Below are positions 25,327 through 32,358 of a DNA stretch of 32,358 bases, one piece after another. The notes below the pieces were generated by a model, which was not told the origin of the DNA, made no database searches, and saw only the letters and a list, made by a program, of their open reading frames with translations. This DNA is from Helicobacter trogontum. Its GTDB lineage: Bacteria; Campylobacterota; Campylobacteria; Campylobacterales; Helicobacteraceae. Within the stretch, counting starts at the first letter, position 1, and the number at the start of each line of letters is the position of its first letter. Position numbers and translations under genes: made by a program. Where the stretch lies: contig NZ_JRPL02000024.1 of NCBI RefSeq assembly GCF_000765905.2, positions 1 through 32,358 of the forward strand, in the 5' to 3' direction.

Positions 25327-26144
25327 TGGTACAACACTTGTATTTCTTGTAGTTATTGAGACAATAGCCAATATAAAAGGAGCAGTATGCCTAAGTGCAA
25401 GTATGCAAACTTCTAGATATTGTGCTTTATAGTCTCTATAATTATTTTGCTCATTTTATCTTAATCAGACATCATGCAATTCTTTGAGTCATAACTTCTA
25501 TGATTTTAAAATACTCTTTTCTTAATATAGAATCTTGTAAGTGTTTATAGAGAGTGTATAAGAATTATTGATTTATATTATTTTAGATTCCAATCTTTTT
25601 ATATAGACATAAGGTATTTTTGTGTATAAGTCTAGCGAAAGATTTTAACATATAAGATAAAAAGCCTGTTACCTCTATCTGTCTTTTGTCCTATTTTATT
25701 TATGCTAGATTCTAATACACTGCTTTGTTTGTCTTGGTATGAGTTTGTATGTTTTTTGGCTTATTGGCGTGTTTTATATTACATTTTACGATGAGTTTTG
25801 ATGATGAGCATATTTTGTATGATTATATATAAATTTTATTTATTTTTGTGATATGCTTATAAGTTATCTTATTGAAGTGATTGAAGCGAAATAAACTGCG
25901 ATTTGACATCATTGTTATTTTAGTAGTGATTAATTCTATGTCTTGGTGTGCGGTTTTGTGATTAAGATTACTGAATCATAGAATCTTAAATATTACTAAG
26001 CCATGCAAATCAGTTGCAATAAATAAACGTCGTCTTCTTATGTCTTTTATAATGTATATATGTGTATAGAATGAAGTATAGAGCATAGACAAGATGAGGT
26101 CTGCATATGATTGTGTATTCTTACTAGATAATAAAGGAGTATAT
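25327..26144 (+). other. Long AT-rich non-coding gap upstream of pseF
   Basis: About 800 bp without a convincing gene on either strand. The only supported element is TATAAT at 26048-26053, a candidate -10 box about 90 nt before the pseF start. No flagellar sigma-54 (TGGCAC...TTGC) box was found by eye. Confidence 0.45.
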
Positions 26145-26978
26145 GTGAAACAAATTGACTGCGTAGTTATTCCAGCACGAGGTAATAGCAAAAGGATTGT
26201 TAGAAAGAATATGCAACCTTTTTGTGGTATACCCATGCTTGAGCGAAGTATAAAATTGGCACACAGGTTAAGTGATCATGTAATTGTAAGCAGTGATGAT
26301 CTTTCTATGTTGGAGTTTGCAGCAAGTTTGGGTGCATATCCATTAGTAAGAGACAAAGCTTTAGCAGATGATATGACGCCAACTCTACCTGTAGTTACCC
26401 ATGCTTTATTGCCTTTTATCCATACAGACTCTTTTGATGAAAGTTTGCTAGATTTTTTCCATGTAAACATACAAAAAACACATGCACAAGACAATCAAAT
26501 ACAACAAGAAGACTTCATTGAAAGTATCAAAAATATGATGCAATGGCAAGAAGATAGGCCTATTTTACATCTAACACCACATTCTAAAGTATTGTGTCTT
26601 TATGCAACAGCAATGTTTGCTACAGAACAAATCATTTTAGAATCTTGCACTCTACTTGATACAAATCCTAATGCAGCCTATGTGGTTGCTATGCTTGAGG
26701 CATCAAAAGTATTTCGCTCATTTTGTCTTAATGGTAGTGGATATTTAAACTTTTTATTTCAGGATTTTATAAATACTCGTTCGCAAGATTTACCTCAAGC
26801 ATTTGTTGATGCAGGGCAGTTTTATCTGGGTAAAGCAGAAAGTTTTTTAATGCAGATTCCATTACTTGGTGAAAAAAGCATGGGGATTAAAATGGCATAT
26901 GCACATGATATTGATACTATGCTTGATTTAGCGATTGCAGAAAGCCTTTTCAAACATATCAATAAGGATATATTATGA
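26145..26978 (+). CDS. pseF: Pseudaminic acid cytidylyltransferase
   Basis: 277 residues from GTG 26145-26147, chosen because AAAGGAG lies 6 nt before it; an upstream ATG at 26094 has no such site. It activates pseudaminic acid with CTP for flagellin glycosylation. Signatures are DCVVIPARGNSKRIVRKNMQ (nucleotide-binding loop), VIVSSDDLSMLEFAASLGA, LCLYATAMFAT and DAGQFYLGKAESFL. There is an apparent insertion of some 45 polar residues before LCLYATA (HVNIQKTHAQDNQIQQED...), not seen in the shorter family members I know (about 230 residues). Its TGA overlaps the next ATG. Confidence 0.88.
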   Translation: MKQIDCVVIPARGNSKRIVRKNMQPFCGIPMLERSIKLAHRLSDHVIVSSDDLSMLEFAASLGAYPLVRDKALADDMTPTLPVVTHALLPFIHTDSFDESLLDFFHVNIQKTHAQDNQIQQEDFIESIKNMMQWQEDRPILHLTPHSKVLCLYATAMFATEQIILESCTLLDTNPNAAYVVAMLEASKVFRSFCLNGSGYLNFLFQDFINTRSQDLPQAFVDAGQFYLGKAESFLMQIPLLGEKSMGIKMAYAHDIDTMLDLAIAESLFKHINKDIL

Positions 26979-28612
26979 CCATACGCATATTAACAGAGAG
27001 TGAAAAATCCTTAGGATTAGGACATATTGCAAGGTGTTACAATCTTGCTAGAGTATTTGTTAATATGGGATATAGTGTTGATTTTTTTGTACGTGGCAAT
27101 GCTTCTTTTAAGGATTTTATTGCGACACAAGGGCAAGTCATCAATGATAAAGCAGTGTGCTATCCACTAGCATTACAATGGGAAGACATGAAGAATCCTT
27201 CATTGCTTCATAATGACATTTGTATTATTGATAGCTACAAGATTGATAATTTCACTCCATTTTTAGAATCTTCAAAAGCACTTATTCTATTTGATGATGA
27301 TGGCAGACATTTTGAGTTTCTAAAAAGTGTTGTGCGAATGCAGAGTAAAAATGCTCATCTAAAAGCAAAAGTATTTTTATTGAATTCTAATGGTTTTTAT
27401 AATACGAAGATGGTTGATAATGATATAAAAAGATATATATTTTCTGGTTTGCAATATGTGTTATTACATCCATTCTTTTATAAATTAAGTATTGATTCGC
27501 ACGAGCGATTTTATGATTTTTTTGTGTGTCTAGGTGGGGAAGATTCCAATGATATAAGTAGTGAGATTTTTATGCAATTGCTTTCATTTGCAAAAAGTAT
27601 TGCAGTGGTAGTTGGAGCAAATTATAAAGGTAGCTTACTTAGAAGTAAATACTTGGATTGCAACGAGGTACAATTTGATTCCAAAAAGCCCTATAGAATC
27701 TATTCTAATATTACTCAAATACAAGTTGCTACGCTTTTGGCAAAATCAAGAAATTGTATTGTCTCTGGTGGAGGGATTTTATTTGAAGCTTTAAAACTTT
27801 GTCCAAAGGTATTTGCAATCAATCTTGCAACAAATCAGGACATACAAATACATACACTTGCCACGCAGAATCTAATAAAAACAATTACACTACCATTATG
27901 TGAGAAGATTTTTGAAAACACAAACTCTTTAGACACACAAAAGTATATCGAAATTGGAACACAGGTGAAAGATTTTGCTACAGAGCTCATTTTTACCGCA
28001 CTCAATCACACATTAAAATCTACACAAGAAAAAAAAGCGCAAAATTTTACACTCAACAATTATACTGCACTAGATTTTTGTAATTTGGATTCTAAAGATT
28101 CTATGAATATACTTACTTATAGGAATCATCCCTTTGTACGGGAGCAAATGTATGGGAGTAGTATTATCAGCGAACAAGCCCATATGAATTTCTTACATTC
28201 CCTGCCATATGATGAACATGCTCGATATTTCCTTGTTAAAGATGCAGAAACATTGCAAACACGAGATGGAAATCTTACAAACGATATAGGCGTAATTAGT
28301 TTTTCAAGGATTAACCTTAAACACAAAAACGCGTATCTTGGAATCTATAAAAACCCATTATTGCCACAACAAAAAAATAAAAGATATGGACATATACTGA
28401 TGCAGATGTTGAAATACATTGCTTTTGAGCATTATAATCTTTGTATGTTGTATCTTGAAGTTGTATCAACAAACACACATGCCATAAAATTTTATGAAAA
28501 AGAGGGGTTTCATCCTCTTGGTATTTTGCAAAATGGTTTTAGGGTTTGTAAAAGTAACACTGAAATCTTCCATGATGTATTGCTATATGGTATGAAAAAT
28601 CCAAATATATAG
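26975..28612 (+). CDS. pseG: PseG-PseH fusion: UDP-sugar hydrolase plus N-acetyltransferase of pseudaminic acid synthesis
   Basis: 545 residues. Residues 1 to about 340 are PseG, a GT-B-fold hydrolase that removes UDP from UDP-2,4-diacetamido-2,4,6-trideoxy-L-altrose; it opens ESEKSLGLGHIARCYNLA with the catalytic-His motif and carries VCLGGEDSNDIS and NCIVSGGGILFEAL. From about 365 a GNAT-type PseH domain follows (FCNLDSKDSMNILTYRNHPF, AYLGIYKNPLL, RYGHILMQMLKYIAFE, NTHAIKFYEKEGF), which would acetylate N-4 of the UDP-amino sugar. Many relatives have two separate genes. The ATG overlaps the pseF stop (ATGA). The domain order puts a later enzyme before the earlier one. Confidence 0.88.
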   Translation: MTIRILTESEKSLGLGHIARCYNLARVFVNMGYSVDFFVRGNASFKDFIATQGQVINDKAVCYPLALQWEDMKNPSLLHNDICIIDSYKIDNFTPFLESSKALILFDDDGRHFEFLKSVVRMQSKNAHLKAKVFLLNSNGFYNTKMVDNDIKRYIFSGLQYVLLHPFFYKLSIDSHERFYDFFVCLGGEDSNDISSEIFMQLLSFAKSIAVVVGANYKGSLLRSKYLDCNEVQFDSKKPYRIYSNITQIQVATLLAKSRNCIVSGGGILFEALKLCPKVFAINLATNQDIQIHTLATQNLIKTITLPLCEKIFENTNSLDTQKYIEIGTQVKDFATELIFTALNHTLKSTQEKKAQNFTLNNYTALDFCNLDSKDSMNILTYRNHPFVREQMYGSSIISEQAHMNFLHSLPYDEHARYFLVKDAETLQTRDGNLTNDIGVISFSRINLKHKNAYLGIYKNPLLPQQKNKRYGHILMQMLKYIAFEHYNLCMLYLEVVSTNTHAIKFYEKEGFHPLGILQNGFRVCKSNTEIFHDVLLYGMKNPNI

Positions 28613-28634
28613 AGCAAGTTTCGTATTTATATTT

Positions 28635-28672
28635 GCCAAAAGCCTACAATATATAATACATGGCATTTTGGC
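28635..28672. terminator. Hairpin in the pseGH-bioB convergent gap
   Basis: GCCAAAAGCC (28635-28644) pairs with GGCATTTTGGC (28662-28672) with one bulged base and a 17-nt loop, 22 nt after the pseGH stop. No clean T-run follows. It is a possible terminator. The rest of the gap to 28924 shows no gene. Confidence 0.4.
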
Positions 28673-28924
28673 TATATTTGCAATATTTCTAGCCTGTTGT
28701 ATGCCTTAGATTGTTTGGTGCTGATACGCAATTTATATATAGACTTTATACTTATGGTGACTTGGATAAACTTTTGAGGCATGTAGATATTAGAGAAGTT
28801 TTTACATAGATGTTAGGTGAAATCTTGCTCATATTAGTTTGCAGTAAAACCCCATATAATTCAAAACTCTATATATCCTCCCCCAAGCACCATTTGACAT
28901 GTTGAATATTATTATATTAACTTT

Positions 28925-29869
28925 TTATGCCTTTGCTTCAACAAAAACTTCTTTGGAGAGATTAAGCCGTGCAAAAAGCATATCATCTTTGTTTGGTGCA
29001 GCATTTTCTGTGGTGAGCAATCTATCTCCATAAAAAACTGAATTTGCCCCAGCAAAAAAACATAATGCTTGTAAAGAATCATCCATTTGTGCTCTACCTG
29101 CTGATAGTCGTATATATGACTTTGGCATAAGAATGCGCGCCAATGCAATAATTCTCACAAAGTCAAAACAATCAAGAGTTTCGCCATTTTCTAATGGTGT
29201 GCCAGGAATTCTTACAAGTTGATTGATTGGTATGGATTCTGGCGGTGTTGGGAGATTTGCAAGTAATACAAGCATATTAATTCTATCCTCATTGCTTTCT
29301 CCTAAGCCCAAAATCCCACCAACGCAAATTTTAAGTCCAGCATCACGCACATTCTTAATCGTATTTAGTCTATCTTCAAATGTTCTTGTGGTGATAACGT
29401 TGCTATAATATTCCTTTGAAGTATCAATATTGTGATTGTAGAAATCTAGCCCAGAATCTTTTAATTTTTGAGCCTGACTCTCATTCAATAAGCCTAAAGT
29501 AACACATGTTTCCATGCCTAAATCTTTTACTTCCCCAATTACATCGCAGAGTACTTCAAGATCTTTATCGCTAGGGCTTCTACCAGACGCACCCATACAA
29601 AAACGAGAGCTTCCTTTTTCTTTTGCTGCTTTTGCGTATTTTAGAATCTGTTCTTTATCTAACATATTTTCTTTTTTTGTACCTGTATTATAATGTGCTG
29701 ATTGTGCACAATATGAGCAATTTTCAGTGCAAGCACCTGTTTTTACACTTAAAAGCGTGCTTGTTTGTAATGAATTTGGATTAAAGTTTTCTCTATGTAG
29801 CGTATGTGCTTTATAAAGTAATTCCATAAATGGTAATTGAAAAATTTTATGTGCTTGTTCATAAGTCAT
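28925..29869 (-). CDS. bioB: Biotin synthase (radical SAM)
   Basis: 314 residues from ATG 29867-29869, chosen because GGAGACCAACA precedes it; an earlier in-frame start at 29902 adds 11 residues with no ribosome site. It inserts sulfur into dethiobiotin using SAM and iron-sulfur clusters. [20 protein letters not shown] carries the CxxxCxxC radical-SAM cysteines. [48 protein letters not shown] and [11 protein letters not shown] are further BioB blocks, including the Arg of the [2Fe-2S] site. It stands alone here; other bio genes are not in the window. Confidence 0.95.
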   Translation of the reverse strand: MTYEQAHKIFQLPFMELLYKAHTLHRENFNPNSLQTSTLLSVKTGACTENCSYCAQSAHYNTGTKKENMLDKEQILKYAKAAKEKGSSRFCMGASGRSPSDKDLEVLCDVIGEVKDLGMETCVTLGLLNESQAQKLKDSGLDFYNHNIDTSKEYYSNVITTRTFEDRLNTIKNVRDAGLKICVGGILGLGESNEDRINMLVLLANLPTPPESIPINQLVRIPGTPLENGETLDCFDFVRIIALARILMPKSYIRLSAGRAQMDDSLQALCFFAGANSVFYGDRLLTTENAAPNKDDMLFARLNLSKEVFVEAKA

Positions 29870-29904
29870 TGTTGGTCTCCATATATAACAGTGTGAAAGC
29901 ACCT

Positions 29905-29910
29905 ATTATC
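29905..29910 (-). promoter_or_regulatory. Candidate -10 box for bioB
   Basis: GATAAT on the minus strand about 36 nt before the bioB start codon, giving a short leader with the GGAG ribosome site. Confidence 0.4.
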
Positions 29911-30458
29911 TTTTATTTAGGTTAATAAAGCAAATTTTTTAGTATCATCATAAGTAAATAAATATAAAAAAGTAAATTTTAATTTTACTAGCAATGTTAA
30001 ATAGACTCACTAAGATTTGGGGGTAGGGGGCATTTGGATGTTAAAGTTTGCGTTGCAGAAACTTTACATTTTTGTGACAATATATATTATTGTAATGGAT
30101 CTTACTTCTCTAAATAATTCAATATTCAATGATTTATTATTTAAAGATTTCTAAATTTTATACCTCATTGTATCAGATTCTGCTACCTTACATATGCTTG
30201 ATTGGATTAATGTTATACATTATAAATTTTTCTCCACGTCTTAGCTTTACAATAAAGATACATTATCTTTTCATGTAGATTCCATAAAAGGTTTGTGTGT
30301 AATAAAAGATTTAAATGGACTAACTTTAGAGATAGATGTGTAATATTTTGAGTATAAAACTATTATTGTGTAAAAGTTAATAACCCTATAAAGCACATAT
30401 TTAATAGTAAGATACTTTAATTTTATATTTTTTTTAATTTAATACTTGTTCCTCAGTC
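29911..30458. other. Non-coding gap between bioB and the transporter 3' end
   Basis: No gene seen. Two local features stand out: GGGGGTAGGGGG at 30019-30030, odd in such AT-rich DNA, and a perfect 8-bp hairpin TAAAGTTT/AAACTTTA (30042-30049, 30059-30066) followed by a short T-run on the plus strand. Confidence 0.45.
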
Positions 30459-30464
30459 TATAAT
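30459..30464 (+). promoter_or_regulatory. Candidate -10 box for the 34-residue ORF
   Basis: TATAAT ending 25 nt before the ATG of the small ORF at 30490, with AGAGAGGATT as ribosome site in between. Confidence 0.45.
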
Positions 30465-30489
30465 TACACGTTATATTTCAGAGAGGATT

Positions 30490-30594
30490 ATGGGGCTACG
30501 TTTCTATATAACTTACGTAAGTTTGTTGTTTGTTTACTTAGGTTTGAGTTACCTGCATTTTTATTGCAGCATTGAGTTGTTTAAAGTATCATAG
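30490..30594 (+). CDS. Possible 34-residue hydrophobic peptide
   Basis: ATG 30490 follows AGAGAGGATT and a TATAAT box at 30459. The peptide is almost all hydrophobic or aromatic (MGLRFYITYVSLLFVYLGLS...) with one predicted membrane span and a short polar tail, ending at TAG 30592-30594. It overlaps the 3' end of the convergent transporter gene by 14 bp. Helicobacter and Campylobacter are known to carry type I toxin-antitoxin loci with hydrophobic peptides of about this size (AapA/IsoA), but this peptide does not match one I know. A palindrome AACTTACGTAAGTT (30510-30523) lies in the coding part. It is a candidate only. Confidence 0.4.
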   Translation: MGLRFYITYVSLLFVYLGLSYLHFYCSIELFKVS

Positions 30595-32116
30595 CTCCAA
30601 TCACACCAGCGATTAAAAGCGGAATGTTATATACAAAAAATGTTGGGATACAAGTGTCATAAATGTGGTTGTGTTGCCCATCCATATTTAACCCAGAAGT
30701 AGGACCTAGAGTGCTATCACTAGCAGGACTTCCTGCATCACCTAGTGCCCCAGCGATACCAATAAGCAGGGTTATTGCAGGGATGCTAAAACCAAGAGAG
30801 ATTCCAAAAGGCACATAAATTGCTGCAATAATAGGTATTGTCCCAAAGCTTGTACCAATGCCAATAGTGATTAAAAGCCCTACAAGCAGCATTAAACTAG
30901 CTCCTATAAACTTTGCCCATAGAGATTGTGTAGTGGTATTATGAGCTGCATGAGAATCTGGAGTTGTTTGTAAATTAGAATCGAGTGTATTTGAGTGTAT
31001 TTCTTTTGCTACATTGATCCCATTTATAAAGTTTTCTACATTTGCAACACCCTCTAGGGCATCTTTTGTATGAGTATTTGCATTGTGACTTTGATGTGTG
31101 AAATCTGCTACCACCTGCACGAGCTTCTGTACTTCGCCACTTGTGCGTAAGACTTCGCCATATCCTGCTGCAACAAGCATGACAAAGGCAATAAATGCCA
31201 TCATTCTTAGCCCATTTTCCATAATCACATCTATTTCACTCCACTTTACACCACGTAATACAATGATACACATAAGTCCAGCAAATGCTCCAAGTGCTAA
31301 GGATTGTGTAATGAGTTGCACAATGAAAAGCACAACAATACCTAGTAGTGTTGCATATTCTCGCCAACCCATACTCGCATCTCCCATAGAACACTCTTCT
31401 TTCTGTAAATATTCTCGTGGCTTTGCATATAACACAAATACTGCAAAAAGTAGTCCAAGCAACATAGCTGCTCCACCAATCCACATCACCGAGCTAATTT
31501 CGCTTAGACTTATAGGCATACCATTTGCTTTCATTTGTTCACGAATGGTTGTGTGAAAAATTAGTCCAAAGCCTATCCCAAGCGTTACATAAGGAGCTTG
31601 TAAACCAAATGTAAGTGCGCATGCAATAGCACGTCTATCAATCTTTAAACGATTCATGAGGCTTAGAAGTGGAGGGATTAAAATAGGTATAAAAGCAATA
31701 TGAATGGGTACAAGATTTTGTGAAAAACATGAAATGAAAGCAATACTAAGGATAAAGATAAATTTTCTATTACTTATTGCATTAGCAATAGCAGAGAGTA
31801 AAAAGGTTGTCAAGTGTGTACGCGAAATTGCTACTGCAATACCACCCAGTAAAATGTAGCTCAAAGCAATATTTAAATTACTTGCCATACCTTTAATGAG
31901 GGTTTCACCTGTAGTTGTGGTTTTGAGTAGAAAGTACTGCCAAAACGAGTGCTGAGAATCTGCTGTCATAGGCAAGGAAGTTTCTAGGGGCAGGGGAGAA
32001 AGCCATCCAGCCACGAGAGCAGCTATAATGATGGATAGTAAAACATTGAGTCGTAAGATACATAATACTGCCATGACGAGCACAGATAATACTACTGCAT
32101 TGGCAAAAAAAGACAT
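30581..32116 (-). CDS. Na+/H+ antiporter-family (YuiF/NhaC-like) membrane transporter
   Basis: 511 residues, with about eleven or twelve membrane segments. Features are LNVLLSIIIAALVAGWLSPL at the N-terminus, NIALSYILLGGIAVAISRT, FSQNLVPIHIAFIPILIPP, LQAPYVTLGIGFGLIF and the C-terminal ALGDAGSPASDSTLGPTSGL. These are typical of the Na+/H+ antiporter family PF03553 that includes YuiF, for which amino-acid uptake has also been suggested. A polar loop of about 70 residues (HQSHNANTHTKDAL...PDSHAAHNTTT) before the last spans is unusual. ATG 32114-32116 follows AAGGGAATCCG. Substrate unknown. Confidence 0.85.
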   Translation of the reverse strand: MSFFANAVVLSVLVMAVLCILRLNVLLSIIIAALVAGWLSPLPLETSLPMTADSQHSFWQYFLLKTTTTGETLIKGMASNLNIALSYILLGGIAVAISRTHLTTFLLSAIANAISNRKFIFILSIAFISCFSQNLVPIHIAFIPILIPPLLSLMNRLKIDRRAIACALTFGLQAPYVTLGIGFGLIFHTTIREQMKANGMPISLSEISSVMWIGGAAMLLGLLFAVFVLYAKPREYLQKEECSMGDASMGWREYATLLGIVVLFIVQLITQSLALGAFAGLMCIIVLRGVKWSEIDVIMENGLRMMAFIAFVMLVAAGYGEVLRTSGEVQKLVQVVADFTHQSHNANTHTKDALEGVANVENFINGINVAKEIHSNTLDSNLQTTPDSHAAHNTTTQSLWAKFIGASLMLLVGLLITIGIGTSFGTIPIIAAIYVPFGISLGFSIPAITLLIGIAGALGDAGSPASDSTLGPTSGLNMDGQHNHIYDTCIPTFFVYNIPLLIAGVIGAMIL

Positions 32117-32151
32117 CGGATTCCCTTAAGTATAAAAAATGCAAAAGTATG

Positions 32152-32157
32152 ATTATA
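32152..32157 (-). promoter_or_regulatory. Candidate -10 box for the transporter gene
   Basis: TATAAT on the minus strand about 36 nt before the transporter ATG. The leader contains AAGGGA as ribosome site. Confidence 0.5.
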
Positions 32158-32239
32158 GCCTATTTTAAAAAAGATTTAAATTTTAGTTCTTTTTGGTTGA
32201 AAATATCTTTTTGAAGTTTGAATTACAAGCAATTCCAAC

Positions 32240-32358
32240 TTAAACCTGCCAATTAGTTGATTTAAACCCAAGAAATCTTTTCAGCTGTTCTGTGATAACT
32301 AATAATCCATCTGAATAACTAGCTTTTATCCCAAAGCGTTGTAACTTTTTGATAAATC
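32240..32358 (-). CDS. 3' end of an unidentified gene cut by the window edge
   Basis: The minus strand is open from the right edge for 38 codons to TAA at 32240-32242 (FIKKLQRFGIKASYSDGL...RFLGFKSTNWQV). The composition (balanced charges, mixed hydrophobics) looks coding, and the other two frames hold stops. There is too little to name a family. It precedes the transporter gene on the same strand by about 120 bp, with the promoter at 32152-32157 between. Confidence 0.5.
   Translation of the reverse strand, partial: FIKKLQRFGIKASYSDGLLVITEQLKRFLGFKSTNWQV

Noticed and set aside
25327-26093. Possible sigma-54 or sigma-28 promoter for pseF
   Set aside because: No stretch matches TGGCAC-N5-TTGC or the flagellar sigma-28 pattern well; only a TATAAT box is supported.
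26094-26144. Upstream ATG as the pseF start
   Set aside because: No ribosome site and 17 residues not resembling PseF; GTG 26145 has AAAGGAG at good spacing and the expected N-terminus.
30019-30030. GGGGGTAGGGGG as a G-quadruplex
   Set aside because: Only two G runs are present; a quadruplex needs four. Noted as unusual composition only.

Overview
The window is AT-rich DNA that reads like an enterohepatic (non-gastric) Helicobacter. The clues are a type VI secretion (T6SS) VgrG/effector region, a 2-methylcitrate (propionate) gene set, a pseudaminic-acid locus with a fused pseG-pseH gene, TATAAT-type -10 boxes and short AAGGA ribosome sites. The species assignment is inference from gene content, not from a search.

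Left half (1-15,092), all on the minus strand, read right to left. This is a T6SS effector/immunity region in an advanced state of rearrangement. From 15,066 down to 7,778 at least six effector-immunity cassettes lie in tandem. Two kinds of cell-wall amidase alternate: Tae4-like Cys/His peptidases paired with Tai4-like periplasmic immunity proteins, and Amidase_2 (zinc N-acetylmuramoyl-L-alanine amidase) effectors paired with a second family of exported proteins that share a CxxxGKVK...(W/Y)DFE...GG motif. Four effectors carry the same roughly 105-residue N-terminal module (starting MSHLPHRIKKY) in front of unrelated catalytic domains, and the DNA for it is nearly identical in all four. Several cassettes are broken: frameshifts, loss of the catalytic Cys region, an ATG-to-ATA start change, and orphan fragments. 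The array runs directly into a multiply frameshifted VgrG fragment (7,777-6,314). Then come four tandem two-TM paralogs (one frameshifted at a T7 run), a four-TM protein, a polymorphic-toxin pseudogene (2,629-677) and its probable immunity gene. The first codons of what may be an orphan toxin cassette lie at the left edge.

Middle (15,093-25,326). A PAP2-family membrane phosphatase and aroC (chorismate synthase) are on the plus strand; aroC contains a perfect 20-bp inverted repeat inside its coding sequence. The minus-strand prpE-prpB-prpC-(513-bp gap)-prpD set follows: propionyl-CoA synthetase, 2-methylisocitrate lyase, 2-methylcitrate synthase and 2-methylcitrate dehydratase, which together would turn propionate into pyruvate plus succinate. 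The obg GTPase gene follows on the plus strand with its own promoter.

Right (25,327-32,358). pseF and a pseG-pseH fusion (pseudaminic acid for flagellin glycosylation) are on the plus strand. bioB and a YuiF/NhaC-like transporter are on the minus strand. A 34-residue hydrophobic ORF with its own promoter and ribosome site lies at the transporter's 3' end, and a 38-codon gene tail sits at the right edge. No rRNA, tRNA, CRISPR array or transposase was seen. All housekeeping genes in the right half are intact, in contrast to the heavily disrupted effector region.
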